DNA from: Streptomyces sp. NBC_01276
Lineage (GTDB): Bacteria > Actinomycetota > Actinomycetes > Streptomycetales > Streptomycetaceae
Direction of reading: 5' to 3'
NCBI RefSeq assembly: GCF_041435355.1
Contig: NZ_CP108442.1
Coordinates: 496,001 to 560,000, forward strand
DNA length: 64,000 bases
A program made the position numbers and the translations under genes. The notes under the pieces were generated by a model, which saw nothing but the letters and a program-made list of their open reading frames with translations, did not search any database and was not told the DNA's origin. Shown one piece after another: positions 16,591-25,854 of this stretch. How positions within the stretch are numbered: position 1 is the first letter of the stretch; each line of letters opens with the position of its first letter.

Positions 16591-19311
16591 ATGAAGCCAC
16601 GACTGCCCCGTCGGCGCCGCGACCGCCTGCTCGCCGGCGCCGCCGCCCTCGCGGTCCTGGCCGGCGCCGGTACCTGGACGGCGGCCGCCGCCTCCGGGGA
16701 CGCGCCGGCCGTGCACCGCCAGGACCAGATGCTGAACGTGCCGGGCCTGGAACCGCCGGGCGCCGGGATCGACACCTCCTACTTCACGGCCGGGGAGGGC
16801 GGGGAGCGACGCCCCGCGGTACTCCTCGGGCACGGTTTCGGCGGCAGCAAGGACGACGTACGGGCCCAGGCGGAGCGGCTGGCCCGCAACGGGTACGCCG
16901 TCATGACCTGGTCGGCGCGCGGCTTCGGCCGCTCCGGCGGCAAGATCGGGCTGAACGATCCCGAGCACGAGGTGAAGGACGTCTCCGCACTGATCGACTG
17001 GCTGGCCCGCAGGCCCGAGGTGCGCCTGGACGCCGACGGCGACCCGCGCGTGGGCGTGGCCGGGGCCTCGTACGGCGGGGCCATCGCCCTGCTGGCCGCC
17101 GGCCACGACCGGCGGGTGGACGCCATCGCCCCGCAGATCACGTACTGGAACCTCGCGGACGCCCTGTTCCCGCAGGGCGTCTTCAAGAAGCTGTGGGCCG
17201 GGATCTTCTTCACCACCGGTGCCGCGGGCGGCCTCCAGCCGGCGGCCGCGAACGCCGGTCCGCCCGCTGCGGCGGCGCCCGGCTGCGGCCGGTTCGAGCC
17301 GCAGCTGTGCGCCATGTACGAGCGCGTCGCGGTGGCCGGGAAGCCGGATGCCGAGGCGCGCGAGCTGCTGGAGCGGCGCAGCCCCTCGGCGGTGGGCGAC
17401 CGGATCAAGGTGCCCACCCTGATCGTGCAGGGCCAGGACGACTCCCTCTTCCCGCTGGACCAGGCCGACTCCATGGCCCGGACCATCGCGGCGAACGGCG
17501 CCCCCGTCTCGGTGGACTGGGCGGCCGGCGGACACGACGGCGGCATGCGCGAGTCGGGCCGCGTCGAGGCCCGGGTGACGGCCTGGTTCGACCGCCACCT
17601 GAAGGGCGACCCGACCGCGGACACCGGCCCGGCCTTCCGGGTCTCGCGCTCCGGCGGCGTCGACTCCACCGACGGGCAGGTCAAACTGCGGGGCGCGAGC
17701 TCCGACCGCTACCCCGGCCTGACCTCGGCCCCGCGCCCCTTCGCGCTGTCCGGGCGGGAGCAGACCTTCGCGAATCCGGCGGGCGGCGCCCCGCCCGCGC
17801 TCTCCTCGCTGCCCGGCATCGGCGGGCAGTTCGCCGCCCTCGGCGCCGGGCTGTCGCTGGACTTCCCGGGGCAGAACGCCCGGTTCGATTCGGAGCCGCT
17901 GACGGAGGAACTGCGGGTCACCGGCACCCCGACCCTCACCCTGAACGTGAGGTCGACGGCCGCGGACGGATCCGCGGTCCTGTTCGCCAAGGTGTACGAC
18001 GTCGGGCCCGACGGCCGTCAGCAGGTGCTGCCCGGTCAGCTGGTCGCCCCCGTACGGGTGGAGGACGCCGGGCAGGGCCGGAAGGTGTCGCTGCGTTTCC
18101 CGGCGATCGACCACTCCGTCCAGGCGGGGCACCGGCTGCGGGTGGTGATCGCCGCCACCGACCTCGGGTACGCCTCCCCCGCCGCTCCGGCCGTGTACTC
18201 GGTCTCGGCGCAGGGGCCGCTGGCCGTGCCCGTCGCCGACGGGGTCCGCACGGCGGCGGCCGGCCTGCCCTCCTGGACCTGGTGGCTGCCGCTCGGCGCG
18301 CTGGCGGTGGCCGCGGGGCTGCTCGGGATCCGGCGCACCGGCGGGGGCCGCGCGGCGGTGCGGGCGGGCGCAGCGCAGCCCGAACCCGCGCTGGCCGACG
18401 TACCACTGGACATCACCGGGCTGACGAAGCGGTACGCGAAGGCCCAGGACCGCTACGCGGTGCGGGACCTTTCCTTCCGGGTGGAGAAGGGCCAGGTGCT
18501 CGGTCTGCTCGGACCGAACGGGGCCGGCAAGACCACCACCCTGCGCATGCTGATGGGGCTGATCACGCCGGACGCCGGGGAGATCCGGGTGTTCGGGCAG
18601 CCGATCCGGCCCGGCGCGCCCGTGCTCTCGCGCGTCGGCGCGTTCGTGGAGGGTGCCGGTTTCCTGCCGCACCTGACGGGCCGGGCCAATCTGGAGCTGT
18701 ACTGGCAGGCCACCGGCCGGCCGGCGGGCGACGCGCACATGGCGGAGGCCCTGGAGATCGCCGGGCTGGGCGACGCCCTGGAGCGAGCCGTGCGCACCTA
18801 CTCGCAGGGCATGCGGCAGCGGCTCGCCATCGCGCAGGCCATGCTGGGCATGCCGGACCTGCTGATCCTCGACGAGCCGACCAACGGTCTGGACCCGCCG
18901 CAGATCCGCGAGATGCGCGACGTGATGATCCGCTACGCCGCGGGCGGCCGGACGGTCATCGTCTCCAGCCACCTGTTGTCCGAGGTGGAGCAGTCCTGCA
19001 CGCACCTGGTGGTCATGGACCGCGGCCGGCTGGTGCGGGCGGGCGAGGTCGCCGAGATCACCGGCGGCGGGGACACCCTGCTCGTCGCGGTGGAGGGAGC
19101 GGTGGAGGAGGCCGTCGTCGGGAAGGTCGCGGCCCTGGAGGGCGTGGCCTCGGCGGTGGCCGGGGACGGCGGGATCCTCGTACGGCTCGACGGCGCGACC
19201 CCCGCGGCCCTGATCGCCGAACTCGTACGGCTGGACGTGCCGGTCTCGGCGGTGGGACCCCACCGCCGGCTGGAGGACGCCTTCCTCACCCTGATCGGAG
19301 GTACGGCATGA
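16591..19311 (+). CDS. Alpha/beta hydrolase (S15-like) fused to ABC transporter ATPase
   Basis: A single 906-residue protein. An N-terminal signal or anchor segment (residues 12-35) leads into an X-Pro dipeptidyl-peptidase-like hydrolase: LGHGFGGSKDD, then nucleophile elbow VAGASYGG (Ser160), then QGQDDSLFPLDQA carrying the Asp. A jelly-roll-like beta domain follows to about residue 555. One membrane helix (WWLPLGALAVAAGLLGI, about 563-580) leads into a complete ABC ATPase: Walker A GPNGAGKTT at 641-649, signature YSQGMRQR from about 737, Walker B LLILDEPTNGLDP, H-loop VSSHLL. No Shine-Dalgarno is seen, and TTTAGTGT just upstream could be a -10 giving a leaderless mRNA. Its stop overlaps the permease start (ATGA). 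Confidence 0.85.
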   Translation: MKPRLPRRRRDRLLAGAAALAVLAGAGTWTAAAASGDAPAVHRQDQMLNVPGLEPPGAGIDTSYFTAGEGGERRPAVLLGHGFGGSKDDVRAQAERLARNGYAVMTWSARGFGRSGGKIGLNDPEHEVKDVSALIDWLARRPEVRLDADGDPRVGVAGASYGGAIALLAAGHDRRVDAIAPQITYWNLADALFPQGVFKKLWAGIFFTTGAAGGLQPAAANAGPPAAAAPGCGRFEPQLCAMYERVAVAGKPDAEARELLERRSPSAVGDRIKVPTLIVQGQDDSLFPLDQADSMARTIAANGAPVSVDWAAGGHDGGMRESGRVEARVTAWFDRHLKGDPTADTGPAFRVSRSGGVDSTDGQVKLRGASSDRYPGLTSAPRPFALSGREQTFANPAGGAPPALSSLPGIGGQFAALGAGLSLDFPGQNARFDSEPLTEELRVTGTPTLTLNVRSTAADGSAVLFAKVYDVGPDGRQQVLPGQLVAPVRVEDAGQGRKVSLRFPAIDHSVQAGHRLRVVIAATDLGYASPAAPAVYSVSAQGPLAVPVADGVRTAAAGLPSWTWWLPLGALAVAAGLLGIRRTGGGRAAVRAGAAQPEPALADVPLDITGLTKRYAKAQDRYAVRDLSFRVEKGQVLGLLGPNGAGKTTTLRMLMGLITPDAGEIRVFGQPIRPGAPVLSRVGAFVEGAGFLPHLTGRANLELYWQATGRPAGDAHMAEALEIAGLGDALERAVRTYSQGMRQRLAIAQAMLGMPDLLILDEPTNGLDPPQIREMRDVMIRYAAGGRTVIVSSHLLSEVEQSCTHLVVMDRGRLVRAGEVAEITGGGDTLLVAVEGAVEEAVVGKVAALEGVASAVAGDGGILVRLDGATPAALIAELVRLDVPVSAVGPHRRLEDAFLTLIGGTA

Positions 19312-20174
19312 GTGCCGTCCAGGAGACCGCGCCCGGCTACGAGCCGGGGCGGACACTGCCGTTGCGCGTGGAGGCGCTGCGGCAGTGGCGCAGGCGGCGG
19401 ACGCTGGTGATGGGCGGGGTGCTGGCCGCGCTGCCCTTCGTCATGATCATCGCGTTCGCGGTGGGCGGCGGGCCGAACGACGGTCCAGGTGGCGGGAACG
19501 GCCGGATCAGCCTGATCGACACCGCGACGGCGTCGGGCGCGAACTTCGCGGCGACCTGCCTGTTCGTGTCGGCCGGCTTCCTGCTGGTGGTGCCGGTGGC
19601 GCTGTTCTGCGGGGACACGGTGGCCTCGGAGGCCGGCTGGTCCTCGCTGCGCTACCTGCTGGCCTCGCCGGTACCGCGGGCTCGGCTGCTGTGGAGCAAG
19701 CTGGTGGTGGCGCTGGCGTTCAGCCTCGCCGCGATCGTGCTGCTGCCGGTGGTGGCGCTGGCCGCGGGGACGGCGGCGTACGGGTGGGGGCCGCTGAAGC
19801 TGCCGACGGGCGGGGCACTGGCCGCCGCGGACACCCTGCCGCGCCTCGCGCTGGCCGTCGCCTTCGTCTTCGTGTCGCAGCTGGTGACGGCGGGGCTGGC
19901 GTTCTGGCTGTCGACCCGGACGGACGCGCCGCTGGGCGCGGTCGGCGGGGCCGTGGGGCTGACGATCGTCGGGAACGTGCTCGACGCGGTGACGGCCCTG
20001 GGGTCGTGGCGCGAGTTCCTGCCCGCGCACTGGCAGTTCGCGTGGGCCGACGCCCTGCAGCCGCAGCTGGAATGGGGCGGGATGATCAAGGGGACCGTGG
20101 TGTCGGTGTCGTACGCGGTGGTGCTGTTCGCCCTCGCGTTCCGCGGGTTCTCGCGCAAGGACATCGTGTCGTGA
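19308..20174 (+). CDS. ABC transporter permease (ABC-2 type)
   Basis: Membrane subunit of 288 residues with about six helices: segments at VMGGVLAALPFVMIIAF, FVSAGFLLVVPVALFCGDTVA, LVVALAFSLAAIVLLPVVALAAG, ALAVAFVFVSQLVTAGLAFWL, GAVGGAVGLTIVGNVL and VVSVSYAVVLFALAF. The EAGWSSLRYLLASPVPRARLLWSKL loop is typical of ABC-2 permeases. Its ATG overlaps the TGA of the upstream ATPase, so the two are translated in a coupled way and presumably form one exporter. The substrate is unknown. Confidence 0.85.
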   Translation: MSAVQETAPGYEPGRTLPLRVEALRQWRRRRTLVMGGVLAALPFVMIIAFAVGGGPNDGPGGGNGRISLIDTATASGANFAATCLFVSAGFLLVVPVALFCGDTVASEAGWSSLRYLLASPVPRARLLWSKLVVALAFSLAAIVLLPVVALAAGTAAYGWGPLKLPTGGALAAADTLPRLALAVAFVFVSQLVTAGLAFWLSTRTDAPLGAVGGAVGLTIVGNVLDAVTALGSWREFLPAHWQFAWADALQPQLEWGGMIKGTVVSVSYAVVLFALAFRGFSRKDIVS

Positions 20175-20204
20175 GGGGCCGCCGGGTCGGTAGGGGCCGC
20201 CGGG

Positions 20205-21203
20205 TCAGTCCGGCGCGCCGCCCGCGTCGGTGAGGAAGCCGCGGAGGTCGGTGATCCCGTAGCCGGCCTCCTGCGCCGCGTCGATGATCCGGGGCAGGGC
20301 CCGGGCGTCGAGGACGACCCCGTCGCCGTTGCTGCTGCCGACGTGCATCTGCAGGACGGCGCCGGGGGCGAGGGCGTCGACGGCACGCCGGACCACCCGG
20401 TCCACGGTCATCCCTCCCTCGGGGCCCAGGTACCCGTTGGTGTCGGTGGTGAACTCGATCACCGCGAAGCCGAGGTCGTTGACGTCCGCTACGGACTCGT
20501 CCGTGGATTCGCTGTAGGGGAACCGGAAGAACGGCAGCGGCTCGGCGCCTGAGGCCTCCCGGATCGCCGCGTCGGCGCGGCGGACCTCCTCCTGCCGCTC
20601 CGAGGTGTCGAGGTCGTCGAAGTACGGGTGGCTGTACGAGTGGTTGCCGAGGCCGTGCGCGGCGGCCATGGCCCGCACGGCGGCGGGGTGGGCCCGCGCG
20701 AACGCGCCGGTGGGGAAGAAGGTGGCGGGCAGCCTACGCCGACGCAGCTCGGCCAGGACGACGTCGATGCCGGCCTCGTCCCAGGCGGCGTTGAAGGTGA
20801 GCGCCACGACCTTGCGGGTGGTGGGGATCCGGCGGAGTTCGGCTCCGAACCACGCCGCTGGCGGGCGCGGCCCCGTCCGACGGCGGGCCCGGGGTGCCGC
20901 GTCCGGCGCGGGAGCCGCCGCGCTCGCGGCGGAGGCGGGGGCGAAGCCCGTGGCCGCCGTCGCCGCCGCCATCCCCGCCGCGCCGAGGGCCGCCAGGGCC
21001 GTCCGCCGTCCCATGTCCGTCGCCTTGGCCCTGGCGGCCTCGGCCCTGTACACGCCGGCCCCGGCCGTCCCGGCCCGTTCCGCCTCGGCGCGGTCCGGCG
21101 CAGCGCGGTCCGCCTCGGCGGTGTGCGTCGCAGCGCGGTCCTTCGCAGCGCGGTCCTTCGCAGCCGAGTCCGTCGCAGCCGAGTCCCGCCTGGCCCTGTC
21201 CAC
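20205..21203 (-). CDS. Tat-exported polysaccharide deacetylase with pentapeptide-repeat N-terminus
   Basis: NodB-type carbohydrate esterase (CE4) acting outside the membrane. Core motifs are VVALTFNAAWDEAG (variant motif 1), LGNHSYSHPYFDDL (His-x3-His zinc site), FFRFPYSESTD and LQMHVGS. A twin-arginine signal begins at the internal MGRRTALAALGAAGMAAATAAT. I chose GTG 21203 because CGGAG precedes it by five bases and the added 63 codons keep strong G/C third bases with an in-frame 15-bp repeat; homologues may be annotated from ATG 21014 (269 residues). The mature enzyme is the same either way. The gene is convergent with the ABC permease. Confidence 0.75.
   Translation of the reverse strand: MDRARRDSAATDSAAKDRAAKDRAATHTAEADRAAPDRAEAERAGTAGAGVYRAEAARAKATDMGRRTALAALGAAGMAAATAATGFAPASAASAAAPAPDAAPRARRRTGPRPPAAWFGAELRRIPTTRKVVALTFNAAWDEAGIDVVLAELRRRRLPATFFPTGAFARAHPAAVRAMAAAHGLGNHSYSHPYFDDLDTSERQEEVRRADAAIREASGAEPLPFFRFPYSESTDESVADVNDLGFAVIEFTTDTNGYLGPEGGMTVDRVVRRAVDALAPGAVLQMHVGSSNGDGVVLDARALPRIIDAAQEAGYGITDLRGFLTDAGGAPD
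21081..21200. repeat. Eight 15-bp units encoding a degenerate pentapeptide
   Basis: Consecutive 15-bp units from 21081 to 21200, best conserved at 21126-21185 (consensus CKTCGCAGCSSRGTC). On the minus strand they encode DRAAK/DSAAT-type pentapeptides. They lie directly before the Tat signal of the deacetylase and stay in its frame. Confidence 0.8.
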
Positions 21204-21351
21204 CTTGGCTCCGTTCCCTCCGGTCCCGGGCCGCTGCCGCCGTCGTCGTCGCGGTCCCGTTCTGTCCGGCACTGTGCAGGAGGGGGCGGGCGGGGGCCCG
21301 CAGCGCGCGCCGGGCACCCGGGTGATCCGGGGCCGGCGCACGGAGTGGCCG

Positions 21352-22299
21352 TCAGGCCGGGAGGCCCGCGACGGCGTCGATCTCGGCCAGCAGCCCGTCT
21401 TCCAGCGGACGGTCGGCCACCGCCGCGTTGGCGCGTACCTGCTCGGCGGAGGTGGCCCCGGCGATGACGGAGGCGCAGCCGGGCCGGGCGGAGAGCCAGC
21501 CGATGGCGAGCTCCAGAACGGTGCGCCCGTACTTCTCCGCGATCGCCACCAGGGCCTCGACGGTGTCGAGGCGCTCCTCGGTGACGTAGGAGTCGCGCCC
21601 TTCCAGGCGGGAGCCGGCCGGGACGGGGGCACCCCGGCGGATCTTGCCGGTGAGCAGGCCGTTGGCCAGCGGGAAGTAGGGCAGGACGCCGAGGCCGTAG
21701 TGCACGGCGGCCGGGACCAGTTCCCGCTCGGCGGAGCGCTGGAGCAGGGACCACTCGTTCTGCGCCGACACGAAGGGGACCGCGCCGGTCTCGCGGGCCA
21801 CGTGGGCGGCCTCCGCGAGCTGCCACCCGCTGAGGTTGGAGTGCCCGATGTAACGGATCTTCCCCTCGGTGACGAGCTCGGTGAGCGCGGCGAGGGTTTC
21901 CGCGATGGGGGTGGCCGGGTCGGGGCTGTGCAGCTGGTAGAGGTCGATGTGGTCGGTGTCCAGGCGGCGCAGGGACTCCTCGACGGCGCGCCGGATGTAG
22001 GCGCGGCCGCCCCGGGATCCGGCGGCGGGCCCGTAGCCCATGTCGACGCCGTCGTAGCCGAACTTGGTGGCCAGGACCACCTGGTCCCGGCGGCCCTTGA
22101 GGGCCTGCCCGAGGTGGGTCTCGGAGCCGCCGGCGCCACCGTAGATGTCGGCGGTGTCGAGGAGGGTGATGCCCGCGTCGAGGGCGGCGTCGACGACGGA
22201 GCGGGTGGCCTGGGCGTCGAGACGGCCACCGAAGTTGTTGCAGCCGAGGCCGACGGCGGAGACCTTCAGTCCGGAACTGCCCAGGGGGAGATAACGCAT
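21352..22299 (-). CDS. Aldo/keto reductase
   Basis: NADPH-dependent reductase of 315 residues with a (beta/alpha)8 barrel. Visible are LGSSGLKVSAVGLGCNNFGG (first strand), DTADIYGGAGGSE with the catalytic Asp and Tyr, ATKFGYDG with the Lys, and YQLHSPDP with the His. The C-terminal ASVIAGATSAEQVRANAAV is the cofactor phosphate-binding region. ATG 22299 has GGAGG ten bases upstream. The family acts on aldehydes and ketones; the substrate here is unknown. It stands alone next to the decayed region. Confidence 0.88.
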   Translation of the reverse strand: MRYLPLGSSGLKVSAVGLGCNNFGGRLDAQATRSVVDAALDAGITLLDTADIYGGAGGSETHLGQALKGRRDQVVLATKFGYDGVDMGYGPAAGSRGGRAYIRRAVEESLRRLDTDHIDLYQLHSPDPATPIAETLAALTELVTEGKIRYIGHSNLSGWQLAEAAHVARETGAVPFVSAQNEWSLLQRSAERELVPAAVHYGLGVLPYFPLANGLLTGKIRRGAPVPAGSRLEGRDSYVTEERLDTVEALVAIAEKYGRTVLELAIGWLSARPGCASVIAGATSAEQVRANAAVADRPLEDGLLAEIDAVAGLPA

Positions 22300-24034
22300 G
22301 CGGGTTCTGCCTCCACGCTCGTCCGATACATGATCAATCAATCGGTTCGCAGTCTAGGCACAAGAGGCCGTGCCGGCCCCGGTGTTCGAGCCCGGCGGGC
22401 GTGAACACCGTGTGACGGGAGAACGGGCGGGGCCCGGACGGGCGGGGCGCTCCAGGGCGCCGGGCCGGGGCCTCCCACGGGTAGCCGACGCGTGAACGGC
22501 CCTGGCCGACCATGGGCGTCGTACGCGGGCGCCGCCCGGCCGACCCGACCTCAGGGGACGCCGTGAGGGCACATGTCAACCGACCGGTGGCAGGCGCGGG
22601 TGCTCGCGATCGTGCGGGCCCGGGCAGCGTGCGGGTGACGGAGCCGGCCGGGGAACCGGGGGTATCCCCCGTGCCCCTGCGGCGCGATGCCGAGGCCATG
22701 GCGGCCCGGGGCGAGATCCACCGGACGCGCGGGGTGATCAGCCGGTGGGGCGGCGGGGACCCGGCACGGACGGGGCCGCGAGCTCCCGCACGGGTGTGGG
22801 GCCGGTGGTCGGGATGGTCGTACCGACCACCGGGTACTGCTTCGCGGACGTCCTGCGGGGCGCGGAAAGCGGTCGAGGCGCGGGGCGCGCGGCCGGCCGT
22901 GGGGCTGACGCGCCACCTGCCGGGCGAGAACCGGACACGGGCGGACCGGCTGCCGTCGGCCAGGGGCGACCGGTTGCCGCCCACCCCGAACTGGAACGCC
23001 GGTGTGCCGGCCCCCGGCGAGGACGCCTGAACGGCGGAGTTGCCGGTTCCGGTCGTACTGGTGGAGCGGTCGGCGCCACCCGGGCATCCGGCGGCGGCGT
23101 CGGGTGGGGTCGGACGACGCGCACGGCGCGGCCGGGGCGGTACGGGCATCGGGTGGAGCGGGGCCACCGGCGCATCGCCCCGGCCGACCGGGAGACGCCG
23201 ACAGCGGCGCGGCTGCGGGCCGGGTACGAGGCGGCCCTGGCCGCGTTCGGACCGGAGCCGGCGACGGCGTTACCGCCGGTGGGCGCCGAGGGGAGCGCCG
23301 CCGGGCGCGGGGGTGCCATGGACGCTGCGTCGGGCGCCAGGACCGGGCCGGGTTCCGGGCCGGGCCGGCTGTCGGTGGCACACCGGCTCGCGCGGACCCT
23401 GGACCGGCTGTGCGCCGCGGTGACGACGGGTGGGGTGACGACGAGGTGGCCGGGCCGGCCGGCGTACCGCTGTCCGCGGGGCGCCTGCGGAGTACGAGGT
23501 GCGCGCGGGCGGCGGACCTGCTGCTGGACCGGCCGGCCGGGGACGAGGGCCCGCACCGGCACCTGGAACCTGCTCCCCCGCCTGAACGTCCGGGCGTGAT
23601 CACTGCGAAGTGATCGTGCTGGTCGACCCGTGCGTTCGCTCTTGACGGTGCGGCGGCCCGCGCAAAAGATGGCTGCGTTCTCCCACCCGTCGCCGCACGC
23701 GGTCGCCCGCAGGAGCCGCTCCATGTCGCGCAGCTTCGACACCCCCGCCCCGCCCTCGCGGGCGAGGGGTGCGCCGCACCCGACCGGGCGACGATGGACG
23801 GCCCACAGGACGGTGCGGGTGAACTCCGTGTCCCCACGCACGTGTCGTTCCCCGAGCCGCTGCCGGGCTTTGTGACGATCTCCCTGTTCACCCGCACGGC
23901 CATCCGGAACGGCATCCACGACGAGCGGCTCCATCCGTGAGTCCCGGCCTCCGGCCTGTTCATGTCCCCCTCGCGCCGACCTTCCCCCGCCACCGGCGCT
24001 TCCGGCGCCCGGGTCTCACCGCAGGAGCCGTCAA
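22300..24034. other. 1.7-kb stretch with no intact gene, probably decayed coding DNA
   Basis: No open frame here gives a convincing whole protein. Several short pieces still show strong codon periodicity but in different frames and strands. On the plus strand, about 23165-23300 (RETPTAARLRAGYEAALAAFG) and 23380-23440 (SVAHRLARTLDRLCAAVT). On the minus strand, about 23660-23840 (KLRDMERLLRATACGDGWEN). On the plus strand, 23840-23940. A small hairpin GATCACT-GCGA-AGTGATC lies at 23598-23615. This pattern fits remnants of several genes lost beside the sugar cluster. I cannot name the parents. Confidence 0.45.
23794..23940 (+). pseudogene. C-terminal remnant of an unidentified protein
   Basis: A 48-codon frame ending in a TGA 94 bp before the 2-hydroxyacid dehydrogenase. 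Its last 30 codons (LPGFVTISLFTRTAIRNGIHDERLHP) have almost exclusively G/C third bases and look like the end of a real protein. The frame has no good ribosome site at its ATG and the sequence upstream does not continue convincingly. The parent family was not recognised. Confidence 0.35.
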
Positions 24035-25069
24035 GTGACCCGTCCCGACCTCTCCTCCCGGCCCACCACCGTGCTCGCCATGAGCCCCGCCACCCGTGAG
24101 GCCGTGCTGACCCGCCGGGTCCTGCCGGAGCTGCTGCGCGTCGCCGATGTCGACCCCGAGCTGCTGGTCAGCGACTTCACCCGGGACGACGACCCGTCGC
24201 TCCCCGGCCGGCTGGCCCGCGCCGAGGTGCTGTTCACCGGCTGGGGCTGCCCGCCGCTCGACGAGGAGGCGCTGCGCCGGATGCCGCGGCTGCGAGCCGT
24301 CGTCCACTCCGCCGGGAGCGTCAAGCACCACGTGACCGCCGCCTGCTGGGAACGGGGACTGCTGGTCTCCAGCGCGGCCGCCGCCAACGCGGTACCGGTC
24401 GCCGAGTACACGCTCGCCGCGATCCTGTTCGCCAACAAACGGGTGCTGGAGTCCGCGCACGCCTACCGCTCCCTGCGCGGGCCGGTGGACCTGCTGCGCC
24501 GCTACCCGGAGGCCGGCAACTACCGGCGCACCGTGGGGCTCGTGGGCGCCTCCCTGATCGGACGGCGGGTGCTGGAACTGCTGCGCCCCTTCGACCTGCG
24601 GGTCCTCGTGCACGATCCGTACGCCGACGCCGCCGAGGTCGCCGCTCTCGGCGGGGAGCTCTGCCCGCTGGACGAACTGCTGCGTCGCAGTGACGTGGTG
24701 AGCCTGCACGCCCCGGCGCTCCCGCAGACCCGCCATCTGCTCGACGCCTCCCGGCTGGCCCTGATGCCGGACGGCGCGACCCTCGTCAACACGGCGCGGG
24801 GCGCGCTCGTCGACACTGCGGCCCTGACCGAGGAACTGGTCGCCGGGAGGCTGCACGCCGTGCTCGACCACACCGAACCCGAGGTGCTGCCGGCCACCTC
24901 GCCGCTCTTCAACCTCCCGAACGTACTGCTCACCCCGCACGTCGCCGGATCACTCGGCGGTGAGCTGGACCGGCTGGCGACGAGCGCCGTCGAGGAGCTG
25001 GAGCGGTACGCACGCGGCCTCGGCTTCCGCTACCCGGTGGACCCGGGCCGTCTGGCCCACTCCGCCTGA
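24035..25069 (+). CDS. D-2-hydroxyacid dehydrogenase family protein
   Basis: NAD(P)-dependent oxidoreductase of 344 residues. The nucleotide-binding fold shows RTVGLVGASLIGRRVLELL (Gly-rich loop) followed by VHDPYA at the end of the second strand. Catalytic positions are visible: VNTARGALVD (Arg), VLDHTEPEVLP (Glu) and LLTPHVAGS (His). GTG 24035 follows AGGAG by seven bases. It is convergent with the TIM-barrel gene, overlapping it by 40 bp. Its place beside a PL8/LacI cluster suggests it reduces a sugar-derived 2-keto acid or oxidises a hydroxy acid; that substrate is inferred. Confidence 0.88.
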   Translation: MTRPDLSSRPTTVLAMSPATREAVLTRRVLPELLRVADVDPELLVSDFTRDDDPSLPGRLARAEVLFTGWGCPPLDEEALRRMPRLRAVVHSAGSVKHHVTAACWERGLLVSSAAAANAVPVAEYTLAAILFANKRVLESAHAYRSLRGPVDLLRRYPEAGNYRRTVGLVGASLIGRRVLELLRPFDLRVLVHDPYADAAEVAALGGELCPLDELLRRSDVVSLHAPALPQTRHLLDASRLALMPDGATLVNTARGALVDTAALTEELVAGRLHAVLDHTEPEVLPATSPLFNLPNVLLTPHVAGSLGGELDRLATSAVEELERYARGLGFRYPVDPGRLAHSA

Positions 25070-25854
25070 CCGGCCGCGGCCACCAGTCGCACCAGGTGCT
25101 CCCGTCCTCCCGCGAGCCCTCGGGCCAGTTCCGCGGCCTCGGGGTACCAGCGCTTCTCGTACTCCCAGCACAGCCATCCCCCCGCCGGCGCCCGGGCCAC
25201 CGCCTCGGCCAGCGGCAGCACTCCGGCGCCGAGCCCGAGCGGGGTGAGCTCCCGCGCGGACGCCACGTCCTTCACCTGGAGGTAGCCGAGGTGGGCGCCC
25301 AGCAACCGGCTCGACTCGGCCGGAGCCTCACCGCCCAGCCAGGTGTGGAGCACGTCCCACAACGCGCCCGCGCCGGGGTGTGCGACGGCGTCGAGCACCC
25401 GGGCGGCGGCGGCCGCGGTGCGGTGCGAATCGTGGGTCTCCAGCAGGATCCGCACTCCGTGCCGGGCCGCGAAGGGGGCCGCCGCGCACAGCCGCCGGAC
25501 GGCGTGGGCATCGGCTTCGGTCTCGGGCAGATCACCCCCACCGGGGAAGACCCGGACGTACGGGGCTTCGAGATCGGCCGCGAGCCGGACCAGGTCCCGC
25601 AGCTCGGCGAGGACCGGCCCGTCCTCCCCGGCCGCCGCCACCCTGGCGTATCCGGCCACCGCGAGGACGCTCACCCCGGCCCGGGTGACGGCCCGCAGCC
25701 CGGCCGCCCGGTCCGCGTGAGGACTCCCGGCATGCAGCGGTTCCTCGGAGTGGGCCCGCAGTTCGAGGCCGTCGTAGCCGTGCTCGGCTGCCAGCCGGGC
25801 GCTCCGGGCGAGGGAGGTCCCGGGCACGCCCAGTGTGGAGAAGGCGAACCTCAC
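25030..25854 (-). CDS. Sugar phosphate isomerase/epimerase-like TIM barrel
   Basis: Protein of 274 residues of the AP-endonuclease-2/xylose-isomerase-like superfamily. It has YDGLELR after strand 2, VRVFPGGGD, ILLETHDSH (metal-binding Glu), ALWDVLHTWLGGE (Asp/His), LQVKDV and a final WLCWEYEKRWYPEA (Glu). It probably isomerises or cleaves a keto sugar with a divalent metal. Its GTG overlaps the stop of the LacI gene (GTGA), so it is translated with the regulator. GGAGGAG lies at a good distance upstream. Confidence 0.8.
   Translation of the reverse strand: MRFAFSTLGVPGTSLARSARLAAEHGYDGLELRAHSEEPLHAGSPHADRAAGLRAVTRAGVSVLAVAGYARVAAAGEDGPVLAELRDLVRLAADLEAPYVRVFPGGGDLPETEADAHAVRRLCAAAPFAARHGVRILLETHDSHRTAAAAARVLDAVAHPGAGALWDVLHTWLGGEAPAESSRLLGAHLGYLQVKDVASARELTPLGLGAGVLPLAEAVARAPAGGWLCWEYEKRWYPEAAELARGLAGGREHLVRLVAAAGQAEWARRPGSTG

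Noticed and set aside
22745..23599. Plus-strand frame of 284 codons in the same region
   Set aside because: Patchy periodicity and no recognisable domain; only two short helical pieces look protein-like.
22551..23993. Long minus-strand frame across the decayed region
   Set aside because: Only about 60-75 of its 480 codons have coding-like third bases; the rest is Arg/Pro/Ala-rich noise. Treated as a remnant rather than a gene.
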